Below the pieces are notes generated by a model. The model ran no database searches and had not been told where the DNA came from. It worked only from the letters and a program-made list of their open reading frames with translations. Below are positions 8,783 to 16,439 of a stretch of DNA of 64,000 nt, one piece after another. Both the position numbers and the translations under genes were made by a program. Positions within the stretch are counted from its first letter, which is position 1, and each line of letters starts with the position of its first letter. This DNA comes from an uncultured Sphingomonadales bacterium (GTDB lineage: Bacteria > Pseudomonadota > Alphaproteobacteria > Sphingomonadales > Sphingomonadaceae): assembly GCA_903832325.1 (NCBI GenBank), contig CAILBC010000008.1:1-64000 (forward strand), in the 5' to 3' direction.

Positions 8783-10193
8783 GGCCCCCGATCACATTCA
8801 TGGGCGCGCCGCGCCGGCCCAGCGCATAGACCAGCGACCCGCTGCCGAGCAACACGGCGGTAAGGCCCAGAATTTTGATCACCGCGAGCAGCTTGTCGGG
8901 CTCGTCCGCCGCCGGAAACGCTGCCAGCACCAGCGCACCCAGCGTGGTGGCCAGCCCGATCGACGCAAACAGCACCGACGTAACCCGCCCACCCGGCAGC
9001 CGCGTGACGCGCGCGCCGGGCGGCATGTCCTGCAGCCGGATCACCGCCAGAAACACCAGCGCAAAGGGCAGGAATGCCGCGATGATGCCCATCGAAACGA
9101 GCACGTCATAGGCGCCTTTCACCCCGGTGCCGGCCTGGCCCAGAATGCAGAACACCGCGCCCAGCCCGCCCTGCAGCAGGATCGCGACATAGGGCGTGCC
9201 CCAGCGCGGATGGACCCGCGCAAACGCCGGCGGCAGCAGCCGGTCGATGCCCACGGCAAAGGGAATGCGCGCGCTGCACGACAGAAAACCGCTGGCCGCG
9301 CCCAGATTGCCCAGCGTGATCAGCAGCGCCAGCGGCATCACGATCCACGTCGCGCCCAGGCGCTGCGCCGTTACCGCGCCGGCCTGGACCAGCCCCTGCA
9401 ACGTGTTCACGTCCGATGCGGGCATGGCCAGCAGCACCGCAAACGTGCCGATCACATAGGACGATACGATCACCACCCCCGCAATCGGCAGCGCGCGCGG
9501 AATGGTGCGGCGCGGGTCCTTGATTTCGCCGCTCATGAACGAGGCGGTTTCCGCGCCCGACAGCGCAAAGGCCAGCGTGGACCAGACGATCATGTGCTGC
9601 CAATCGAACACCGGCACAAAGCTTTGCGCGGTAAACCGCGTGGCCGATCCGAATTGCCAGAACGCAACCCCGCCCATCACGATCACGATCAGCGCGGGCA
9701 GCCACATGCCCACCGCCCCCAGATTGTGCAGCCAGCGGCCAAACCGCAGCCCGACAATGTTGATCACCGTGATGAACAGCAGCGCCAGCAGCGCAAACGT
9801 CATGAAAAACACCGGACTGTTGCGCAAATAGAGCCAGCGCGTGCCGCCGATATACAGCGCATTGCCCGCATCAAAATAGAACACGCTGGGGAAATAGGGC
9901 AGGTTCGACGTGAAATAACTCCACCCCGCCATGAACCCGATATAGGGCCCGAACGCCTGGCGGGTCCAGATATAGAGCCCGCCTTCCTGCGGATAGCGCG
10001 ACGACAGCTCCACAATCGCCAGCACCAGCGGCAGATAGAAACAGGTCAGCGCGCCCACCCACACCACGATGGAACTGGGGCCTATCGCGGCCGCCGTGGC
10101 AATCCAGCGCAGGCTGACCCCGGTCACCACATAGAACATTGCCAGATCGGCAACGCCCATCACCTTTGGCGGGTGGGGTGCGGGCTCGGCCAT
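8769..10193 (-). CDS. APC superfamily amino acid/polyamine permease
   Basis: The 474-residue inner membrane protein has about twelve hydrophobic segments and the family signature SSRYPQEGGLYIWTRQAFG after the second helix. It would import an amino acid or amine by proton- or exchange-driven transport. ATG 10193 overlaps the stop of the upstream flavoprotein gene in a TGATG, which fixes the start; residues upstream of it are non-protein-like. The operon order flavoprotein, permease, tetR, DAO-type oxidase suggests uptake and oxidation of one nitrogen compound. The specific substrate is not evident. Confidence 0.85.
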   Translation of the reverse strand: MAEPAPHPPKVMGVADLAMFYVVTGVSLRWIATAAAIGPSSIVVWVGALTCFYLPLVLAIVELSSRYPQEGGLYIWTRQAFGPYIGFMAGWSYFTSNLPYFPSVFYFDAGNALYIGGTRWLYLRNSPVFFMTFALLALLFITVINIVGLRFGRWLHNLGAVGMWLPALIVIVMGGVAFWQFGSATRFTAQSFVPVFDWQHMIVWSTLAFALSGAETASFMSGEIKDPRRTIPRALPIAGVVIVSSYVIGTFAVLLAMPASDVNTLQGLVQAGAVTAQRLGATWIVMPLALLITLGNLGAASGFLSCSARIPFAVGIDRLLPPAFARVHPRWGTPYVAILLQGGLGAVFCILGQAGTGVKGAYDVLVSMGIIAAFLPFALVFLAVIRLQDMPPGARVTRLPGGRVTSVLFASIGLATTLGALVLAAFPAADEPDKLLAVIKILGLTAVLLGSGSLVYALGRRGAPMNVIGGHGQA

Positions 10194-11806
10194 CAGCGCC
10201 TGCGCCGTTGCGGCATGTCGCGCAGCACCTGCATCGCCGCGTTGTGCCCCGGCGCCCCGGTAACCCCGCCGCCCGGATGGGCGCCTGCCCCGCACAGATA
10301 GAGCCCCGCCACCGGCGTGCGATATTGCGACCAGCGCGGCACCGGACGCATCGAAAACAGCCCGCCCGCGCTCAGATCGCCGTGAAAGATATTGCCTTCG
10401 GTAAGGCCGTAGCGGCGTTCGAGATCGAGCGGGGTGAGCATCGTGTGCCCCAGGATCAGATCGGGCAGATCGGGCATGTGCCGCGTGATCTGGCGGATCA
10501 CGGATCGGGTAAACGCCTCGCGCCGATCATCCCAGGTGCCTTCGCGCAAGTGATAGGGCACAAACTGGATGAAGCAGGTGAGCATGTGATGGCCCGGCGG
10601 GCACAGGCTGTCATCAACCAGGCTGGGGATCACGCAATCGATCCACAATTCGTCGGGCACATCGCCAAACCGCGCGATATCGGCGCAGCGCTGCGCACCC
10701 TCCAGCGTGGGCGCAATGGTCAGCAGCGCGCGTTCCAGCGGGCCGGCATCGGGCGAGCGGCCGATCACCCGAGGTTCGCCCGACAGCGCGATATTCAGCT
10801 TGGCCGCGGGGCCGCCCATCTTGATCGCGGCAATGTCACGGCGGAAATCTTCGGGCAAGTGCGCCGCACCGACCAGGCCCAGAAACGTGCGCTTCGGATC
10901 GGCGTTCGACAGCACGACATCGGCGCGCAGCTGGCGCCCGTCGGCCAGGGTGACACCCTGCGCGCGGCCATTGACAACATCGACGCGGGCCACCGGCGCA
11001 TCGGTAACAATCGTTGCGCCAAAACCGCGCGCCGCCGCCGCAATCGCGCCGGAAACCGCGCCCATGCCGCCCATGACATGGCCATTGAACCCCTGCACCG
11101 CATGATCGCCGCCCGCCAGCAGATGGAACAGCAGCCCCACCGCCGAACCCGGCTCATAGGGCCCGCCATGCTTGCCGTAGACCGAATTGGCCAGGATCAT
11201 CCGCTTGGTTTCGTCGGCTTCGAAATGGCGATCAAGGAAATCGCCCAGGCTGCCGGTGAGGAACTGCACCATTTCGCCGACTTCGCCCCCGCCGATGCGG
11301 CGGAACCGGCGAAACAGGCGCAATCCTTCGCGCAGACGGTCAAGCCCGCGCGCGGCAAGGTCTGGCGGCGATTCGAGAAAGAACGGCTGCAAATAGGCGG
11401 CCAGCGCCTTCAGCTTGCGATCGACGTCCAGAAAAGTTTCGGCATCGCGCGCCGAAAACCGGGCGATTTCGCAGGCAGTGCGGTGCGGATGCGCCCACCA
11501 GCGGATGATCTGCCCATCGCCCAGCGGCACGGTCAGTATCGGATCGCAGGCCACCATCGAGAGGCCGTGGCGCCCCAGATCCAGATCGCGGATCACCGTG
11601 GGCATCAGCATCGAGGCGATGTACGAGGCAAACGATACGCGGTGCCCCGGAATCACCTCTTCGGTCACGGCAGCGCCGCCGACGATCCCGCGCGATTCCA
11701 GCACCAGCACCGAACGGCCGGCACGCGCCAGATAGGCCGCCGCAGTCAGCCCGTTGTGCCCTGCACCGATGACGATCACGTCATGATGATCGGAAATCGA
11801 TGACAT
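10193..11806 (-). CDS. phytoene-dehydrogenase-like NAD(P)/FAD-dependent oxidoreductase
   Basis: The 537-residue protein opens with the FAD-binding motif VIVIGAGHNGLTAAAYLARAG and the second-motif GGAAVTEE, and ends with the FAD contact YLCGAGAHPGGGVTGAPGHN, both typical of the CrtI/RetSat-like group found outside carotenoid clusters. No carotenoid genes are near. The ATG at 11806 has GGCGGGG just upstream. It leads the minus-strand operon with the APC permease and diverges from marR; the operator-like site at 11866-11887 lies 60 bases upstream. Its substrate is unknown and a role in amine oxidation is only inferred from neighbours. Confidence 0.82.
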   Translation of the reverse strand: MSSISDHHDVIVIGAGHNGLTAAAYLARAGRSVLVLESRGIVGGAAVTEEVIPGHRVSFASYIASMLMPTVIRDLDLGRHGLSMVACDPILTVPLGDGQIIRWWAHPHRTACEIARFSARDAETFLDVDRKLKALAAYLQPFFLESPPDLAARGLDRLREGLRLFRRFRRIGGGEVGEMVQFLTGSLGDFLDRHFEADETKRMILANSVYGKHGGPYEPGSAVGLLFHLLAGGDHAVQGFNGHVMGGMGAVSGAIAAAARGFGATIVTDAPVARVDVVNGRAQGVTLADGRQLRADVVLSNADPKRTFLGLVGAAHLPEDFRRDIAAIKMGGPAAKLNIALSGEPRVIGRSPDAGPLERALLTIAPTLEGAQRCADIARFGDVPDELWIDCVIPSLVDDSLCPPGHHMLTCFIQFVPYHLREGTWDDRREAFTRSVIRQITRHMPDLPDLILGHTMLTPLDLERRYGLTEGNIFHGDLSAGGLFSMRPVPRWSQYRTPVAGLYLCGAGAHPGGGVTGAPGHNAAMQVLRDMPQRRRR

Positions 11807-11865
11807 GCCCCGCCTGACGCCCTTTGCCGTACGGTAAAACTGCGCGCACCCTGCATGAACCGCAG

Positions 11866-11887
11866 TTATAAGGCAAGTGTCTAACAA
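11866..11887. promoter_or_regulatory. operator-like site shared with the Rieske gene promoter
   Basis: This 22-bp site between the flavoprotein operon and marR contains AGGCAAGTGTCT (11871-11882), flanked by TTATA and AACAA. It matches the site at 15178-15199 at 20 of 22 positions. The better copy is a near-palindrome centred on CAATTG, the size and symmetry of a MarR-family operator. Binding by the adjacent MarR protein is an inference. Confidence 0.6.
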
Positions 11888-11964
11888 TCGGGCGCCCGTT
11901 CGCACCGGCCCCTTGCGGGTTCGCCAAGCTTGACGGTAATAAGCACTGCTATTATCACTGTTGC

Positions 11965-12438
11965 ATGGCGAACAATGTGGCCTTTCTGGCAACCGATGTG
12001 GGGCGGCTGTTTCGCAAGCGGTTCAATGTGGCCGCGCGCGCGCTGGGCGTGACGGGCGCGCAATGGCGCATGCTCGCCGCGATCCGCCGCACCCCGGGAA
12101 TCAACCAGGCCGCGATTGCCGCCTGGCTGGAAGTGGAGGCGATCACCGCCGGGCGGATGATCGACCGGCTGGAAAAGGCCGGGCTGGTCGAACGCCGCGC
12201 CGATCCGGCCGACCGGCGCACCTGGCACTTGTTCCTGACCGCGCAGGCCGATTGCCAGATGGACCGCCTCGCCACGTTTGCCGAAGTCGTGTTTGACGAG
12301 GCGCTGACCGGGTTCAGCGATGGCGAACATGCCACGCTGCTGGCCCTGCTTGACCGGGTGCGGGCCAATCTGTCGGCGCATATGCCCGACGATGCCGCCA
12401 CCGAATTCGCCGAAATGGAACCCATCCCCCATGGCTGA
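11965..12438 (+). CDS. MarR family transcriptional regulator
   Basis: The 157-residue protein has the MarR winged helix: LGVTGAQWRMLAAI, then NQAAIAAWLEVEAITAGRMI as recognition region, and the wing RRADPADRRTWHLFLT. It begins the plus-strand marR-emrA-emrB operon and overlaps emrA by eight bases, the usual layout for a repressor of a drug or solvent efflux pump relieved by an aromatic ligand. Operator-like sites at 11866-11887 and 15178-15199 suggest it also controls the divergent flavoprotein/permease operon and the downstream Rieske oxygenase. Confidence 0.88.
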   Translation: MANNVAFLATDVGRLFRKRFNVAARALGVTGAQWRMLAAIRRTPGINQAAIAAWLEVEAITAGRMIDRLEKAGLVERRADPADRRTWHLFLTAQADCQMDRLATFAEVVFDEALTGFSDGEHATLLALLDRVRANLSAHMPDDAATEFAEMEPIPHG

Positions 12439-13564
12439 AGCCGATCCGTTCCGCCCCGAAACAGCGCAGCCCGGGCCAGCCGCAAGTGCTTCCGCAAGTT
12501 CTGCCCCAAGTTCTGGCCCAAGCTCTGCGGCAAGTGCGGCCGCCGCGGCCCATGTGCAGCGCACCGGCCGCCGCCGCTGGCGCGCGGTGCTGATGCTGGC
12601 CGGCCCGGCACTGCTGATCGGCGGCGCGCTGTGGTACTGGTTTGGCCGCCCCGGCGAAGTCGATACCGACAACGCCTATGTAAAGCAGGACATCGTATCC
12701 GTGGCCGCGGAAATCACCGGGCAAGTCACATCGGTGCAAGTCCACGAAAACCAGCACGTAAAAAAGGGCGATGTGCTGTTCACGATCAACCCGGCGAATT
12801 TTGAAGCCGGCGTGGAACAGTCCGACGCGCAGATTGCCACGGCCCAGGCGCGGATTACCGCGCTGGAGGCCGATGTGCGCGCCAATGCGGTCGACATTGC
12901 CAGCGCGCGCGATGATCTTTCGCTGGCCGAGGCCAATTACCGCCGCGGCAAGGAACTGATGGCGCGCGGGTTCAACACCCGCGCCGCGATGGACGAGGCC
13001 GAACATTCCGTGGCCGCCGCGCGCGACAAAGTGGCCAGCCTGGAAGCCGCGGTGACCAAGGCGCGCGCGCAGCTTGCCACCGGCAGCCAGGTGCCGGGGC
13101 AGAACCCGGGCGTGGCCGCCGCGCGCGCCGCCCGCGCCCGGGCAGAGCTCGATCTGGCGCGCACCGTGGTGCGCGCGCCGGCCGATGGCGTGGCAACGCA
13201 AGTCACCCGGTTGCAGATCGGGCAGATGGCCTTTCCCGGCGTGCCGATGGTTTCGGTGGTGAAGGATGATGGCACGCGGGTAGAGGCCAATTTCAAGGAA
13301 ACCGATCTGGGCCATATCCGCCCCGGCCAGCGCGCCGAGGTGACGCTCGATGCCTATCCCGGGATGGTGCTGAAGGGCCATGTCGATTCGATCGGCGCCG
13401 GCACCGGGTCCGAATTTTCGATGCTGCCCGCGCAGAACGCCACCGGCAACTGGGTGAAAGTGGTGCAGCGCGTGCCGGTGCGCATCGCCATCGACAGCCG
13501 CAGCGACCGCCCGCTGATCGCGGGGCTCAGCTCAAACGTTACCATTCACACCGGCAGGGACTGA
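12431..13564 (+). CDS. emrA: EmrA-type membrane fusion protein (HlyD family)
   Basis: The 377-residue periplasmic adaptor has a low-complexity Ser/Ala/Pro-rich N-terminus (about residues 10-40, coded by short GCAAGT/TCTG repeats), one membrane anchor around residues 52-75, then PGEVDTDNAYVKQDIV, the classic start of the EmrA lipoyl/barrel domains, and a coiled-coil hairpin. It links the inner membrane pump to an outer membrane channel. ATG 12431 overlaps the marR stop by eight bases. No outer membrane factor gene is adjacent. Confidence 0.88.
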   Translation: MAEADPFRPETAQPGPAASASASSAPSSGPSSAASAAAAAHVQRTGRRRWRAVLMLAGPALLIGGALWYWFGRPGEVDTDNAYVKQDIVSVAAEITGQVTSVQVHENQHVKKGDVLFTINPANFEAGVEQSDAQIATAQARITALEADVRANAVDIASARDDLSLAEANYRRGKELMARGFNTRAAMDEAEHSVAAARDKVASLEAAVTKARAQLATGSQVPGQNPGVAAARAARARAELDLARTVVRAPADGVATQVTRLQIGQMAFPGVPMVSVVKDDGTRVEANFKETDLGHIRPGQRAEVTLDAYPGMVLKGHVDSIGAGTGSEFSMLPAQNATGNWVKVVQRVPVRIAIDSRSDRPLIAGLSSNVTIHTGRD

Positions 13565-13571
13565 CCGCATC

Positions 13572-15119
13572 GTGCAGCCCGCCGACAAACCGGTTTTGCA
13601 GGTCAGGAACAGGCCGTTGCTGCTGGTCGGCGTGATGGCGGCGATGCTGATGCAGACGCTGGATACGACCATCGCCAATGTCGCGCTGCCGCACATGTCG
13701 GCCTCGCTCGGCGCGACGCGCGACACGATCACCTGGGTGCTGACCAGCTATGTGCTGGCATCGGCGGTGGTGCTGCCGCTGTCGGGCTGGCTGGTCGACC
13801 GGGTGGGCATCCGCATGATGATGCTGGGATCGGTGGTGCTGTTCACCACCGCATCGATGCTGTGCGGGGTGGCGCAAAGCCTGGACCAGATGGTGCTGTT
13901 CCGCATTCTGCAGGGGCTGGCCGGCGCCTTTCTGGGCCCGCTGGCGCAGACCGTGATCCTGGATTGCAGCACCGCCGCCGAACGGCCCAGGATGATGGCG
14001 GTCTATACCCAGGGGGTGATGCTGGGGCCGATTTCCGGGCCGATCATCGGCGGCTATCTGACCGACAATTTCAACTGGCGCTGGGTGTTCTATGTCAATC
14101 TGCCGGTGGGCGTGGTGTGCTTTGCGCTGCTGTTGCTCTATTTGCCGCGCACACCCCGGCGCGAACGGAAAATCGATCTGCTGGGCTGGCTGCTGATCGC
14201 GGTGGCGGTGTCGGCGCTGCAACTGGTGCTCGATCGCGGGCAGGATCACGACTGGTTTTCCTCGCCCGAAATCGTGATCGAGGCGGTGCTGGCGGGATCG
14301 TGCCTGTGGATGGCGCTGGTGCACCTGACCACGGCGCGCGCGCCGCTGTTTCCGCGCGACATCTTTCTCGATCGCAATTTTTCCATCGGCCTGGTGTTTT
14401 TTGGCCTGCTGGGGCTGATGATGATGTCGGTCATGGCGCTGCTGCCCGAGCTGTTGCAGCAGATCTATGGCTATAATCCGTTTCAGTCGGGCATTCTGCT
14501 GGTGCCGCGCGGGGTGGGCATGCTTGCCTCGATGGTCGTGCTGGGGCGGCTGACCGCGAAAGTTGATCCGCGGCTGCAACTGGGCTGCGGGCTGGCGCTG
14601 ATGTCGCTGTCGCTGTGGATGATGGCGCACTGGTCGATCGACATGCCGCAGACGCCAATCGTGATCAGCGGGCTGATCCAGGGCGTTGGGCTGAGCTTTG
14701 CGTTCGTGCCGGTGAACATGATCACGTTTGCCACGCTGCCGCCGCGCCATCGCACCGATGCCTCTGGCCTGACCAACCTGCTGCGCAATGTCGGATCATC
14801 GGTGGGGATTGCCGCGGCCACGGTGATGGTGGCGCGCAACGTGCAGATCAACCATGCCGAAATCGGCAGCCGCCTGCCATCGATGTTCAGCGCCTTTCCC
14901 GGCGACATGACATCGGCCTTTGCGCCGGTTACCGGCATGGTGCTGGGCACGGCCGATGCCATGGTCAACCAGCAGGCGGCGATGATTGCCTATCTCGACG
15001 ATTTCATGGGGATGAGCATGGCCTGCCTGGCGGTGATCCCGCTGCTGCTGCTGGTGAAGACCGGCAAGCCGCCAGCCGGCATCGATACCGCCGCGCTGGC
15101 AGCCGAAGCGGCGCACTAA
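13572..15119 (+). CDS. emrB: EmrB-type multidrug efflux MFS transporter (DHA2 family)
   Basis: The 515-residue membrane protein has fourteen likely helices and DHA2 signatures: MLMQTLDTTIANVALP in helix 1 and LSGWLVDRVGIRMMM in the loop 2-3 motif. It would expel lipophilic acids or drugs through the EmrA adaptor. Translation starts at GTG 13572, eight bases after emrA ends. The gene completes the marR-emrA-emrB operon; a gap of 99 bases and an operator-like site separate it from the Rieske oxygenase gene. Confidence 0.9.
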   Translation: MQPADKPVLQVRNRPLLLVGVMAAMLMQTLDTTIANVALPHMSASLGATRDTITWVLTSYVLASAVVLPLSGWLVDRVGIRMMMLGSVVLFTTASMLCGVAQSLDQMVLFRILQGLAGAFLGPLAQTVILDCSTAAERPRMMAVYTQGVMLGPISGPIIGGYLTDNFNWRWVFYVNLPVGVVCFALLLLYLPRTPRRERKIDLLGWLLIAVAVSALQLVLDRGQDHDWFSSPEIVIEAVLAGSCLWMALVHLTTARAPLFPRDIFLDRNFSIGLVFFGLLGLMMMSVMALLPELLQQIYGYNPFQSGILLVPRGVGMLASMVVLGRLTAKVDPRLQLGCGLALMSLSLWMMAHWSIDMPQTPIVISGLIQGVGLSFAFVPVNMITFATLPPRHRTDASGLTNLLRNVGSSVGIAAATVMVARNVQINHAEIGSRLPSMFSAFPGDMTSAFAPVTGMVLGTADAMVNQQAAMIAYLDDFMGMSMACLAVIPLLLLVKTGKPPAGIDTAALAAEAAH

Positions 15120-15177
15120 AGGCATATCGGGGAGGCCATCGGGGGGGGGCGCATGCGGGGTCTTGCCCGGCCGATCG

Positions 15178-15199
15178 TTATAAGGCAATTGTCTAATAA
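15178..15199. promoter_or_regulatory. operator-like palindrome before the Rieske oxygenase gene
   Basis: The core AGGCAATTGTCT (15183-15194) is a near-perfect inverted repeat about CAATTG and has TTATA and AATAA flanks. It differs from the site at 11866-11887 at two of 22 positions and ends 19 bases before the Rieske start codon, where a repressor would block the promoter. MarR is the obvious candidate binder. Confidence 0.6.
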
Positions 15200-15218
15200 C
15201 CGGCATGGAGGAACCCCG

Positions 15219-16355
15219 ATGACCCAGCACCCCGGTCCGAGCGGCCTGGAAGCCTCGCTCGACAGTGCGGATTACCTGACTGCGCAGGCCTATGCCCGCG
15301 ACCGCGCGGCAATCTTTGCCCGGCAATGGTTCTGCGCCGCGCGCGAAGAGGATGTGCCGGCCGCAGGCGACCACCGCGTGATCGACATTGCCGGGGAAAG
15401 CGTGCTGCTGGTGCGCGATCGCGATGGCGCGCTCCATGCCCATTACAACGTGTGCCGCCATCGCGGCGCGCGGATGTGCGATGCGGCCAATGATGCGCGC
15501 TGGGGCGTGGCGCTCGATGCCGGTGTGGTCGGGCGCACGATGATCCGCTGCCCCTATCACGGCTGGTCCTATGCGCTGGATGGCCGCCTGCTCGCCGCGC
15601 CGCAGTTGCAGGACACGCCGGGTTTTGTGAAGGCCGATTTTTCGCTCCACCGTGTCGCCGTGGCCTGCTGGGGCGGATTCGTGTTCCTGAACCTTGCCGG
15701 CGATGCCGCGCCCGATTTTGCCGCGGCGCTGGATGCCGCGCCGCGCCGGCTGGCCAATTATCCGCTCGCCGATCTGCAGACTGCCACCACGATCCGCTAT
15801 GACGTTGCCGCCAACTGGAAGCTGATCCTGGAAAATTACAACGAATGCTATCACTGCCCGGGGGTGCACCCGGAATTGTGCGAGATCGTGCCCGCCTTTC
15901 GGACGCGCGGCGGCATCGATCTCGACTGGGAGGCGGGCATTCCCCACCGCGAAGGCGCGGTGACTTATACCGCCACCGGCACCACCACGCGCGCGCCGTT
16001 TCCCGGCCTGTCGGACGAGGAAAAGGTGCGGCACAAGGGTGAGCTGATCTATCCCAACCTGATGCTCAGCGTATCATGCGACCATGCCGCCGCGTTTGTG
16101 CTGTGGCCGATCGCGGCCGATCGCACGGTGGTCGAATGCCGGTTCCTGTTTCACCCCGGGGAAATGGCGCGGGCCGATTTTGACCCATCCGATGCGGTCG
16201 ATTTCTGGGATCTGGTCAACCGGCAGGATTGGGCAGTGTGCGAACGCGTGCAATCGGGCATCGGCGCCAGCGTCCACACCCACGGATATTACGCGCCGAT
16301 CGAGGATCTGAGCCTCGACATCCGCCGCTATGTGCGGAACTGCCAGAAAAGCTGA
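15219..16355 (+). CDS. Rieske non-heme iron oxygenase, alpha subunit
   Basis: The 378-residue oxygenase has the Rieske [2Fe-2S] ligands C79-x-H81 (CRHRG) and C111-x2-H114 (CPYHGWSY), with an unusually long 29-residue spacer, and the mononuclear iron site NYNECYHCPGVH with H212 and H217. It would hydroxylate or demethylate a substrate using a separate reductase, which is not adjacent. ATG 15219 follows GGAGG. The sequence type is close to aromatic-ring and betaine-type oxygenases; given the BetI-like regulator and amine permease nearby, a quaternary amine or N-methyl substrate is possible but unproven. Confidence 0.85.
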   Translation: MTQHPGPSGLEASLDSADYLTAQAYARDRAAIFARQWFCAAREEDVPAAGDHRVIDIAGESVLLVRDRDGALHAHYNVCRHRGARMCDAANDARWGVALDAGVVGRTMIRCPYHGWSYALDGRLLAAPQLQDTPGFVKADFSLHRVAVACWGGFVFLNLAGDAAPDFAAALDAAPRRLANYPLADLQTATTIRYDVAANWKLILENYNECYHCPGVHPELCEIVPAFRTRGGIDLDWEAGIPHREGAVTYTATGTTTRAPFPGLSDEEKVRHKGELIYPNLMLSVSCDHAAAFVLWPIAADRTVVECRFLFHPGEMARADFDPSDAVDFWDLVNRQDWAVCERVQSGIGASVHTHGYYAPIEDLSLDIRRYVRNCQKS

Positions 16356-16408
16356 TCGCGCGGTTTTGGCATCAAGGCCGCTCCCCGATGGGGAGGGGCA
16401 GATGCGAT

Positions 16409-16439
16409 AGCCCTGCCCCTTTGGGGCAGGGCTTGTTTA
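16409..16439. terminator. bidirectional hairpin terminator
   Basis: AGCCCTGCCCC (16409-16419), loop TTT, and GGGGCAGGGCT (16423-16433) form a perfect 11-bp stem followed by TGTTTAT. It lies between the convergent Rieske and TonB receptor genes. A second small hairpin, CTCCCC-GAT-GGGGAG, sits at 16381-16395. Confidence 0.75.

Noticed and set aside
10193..11806. Carotenoid desaturase
   Set aside because: The FAD motifs resemble CrtI, but no other carotenoid genes are near and the neighbours are a permease, tetR and an amine-type oxidase.
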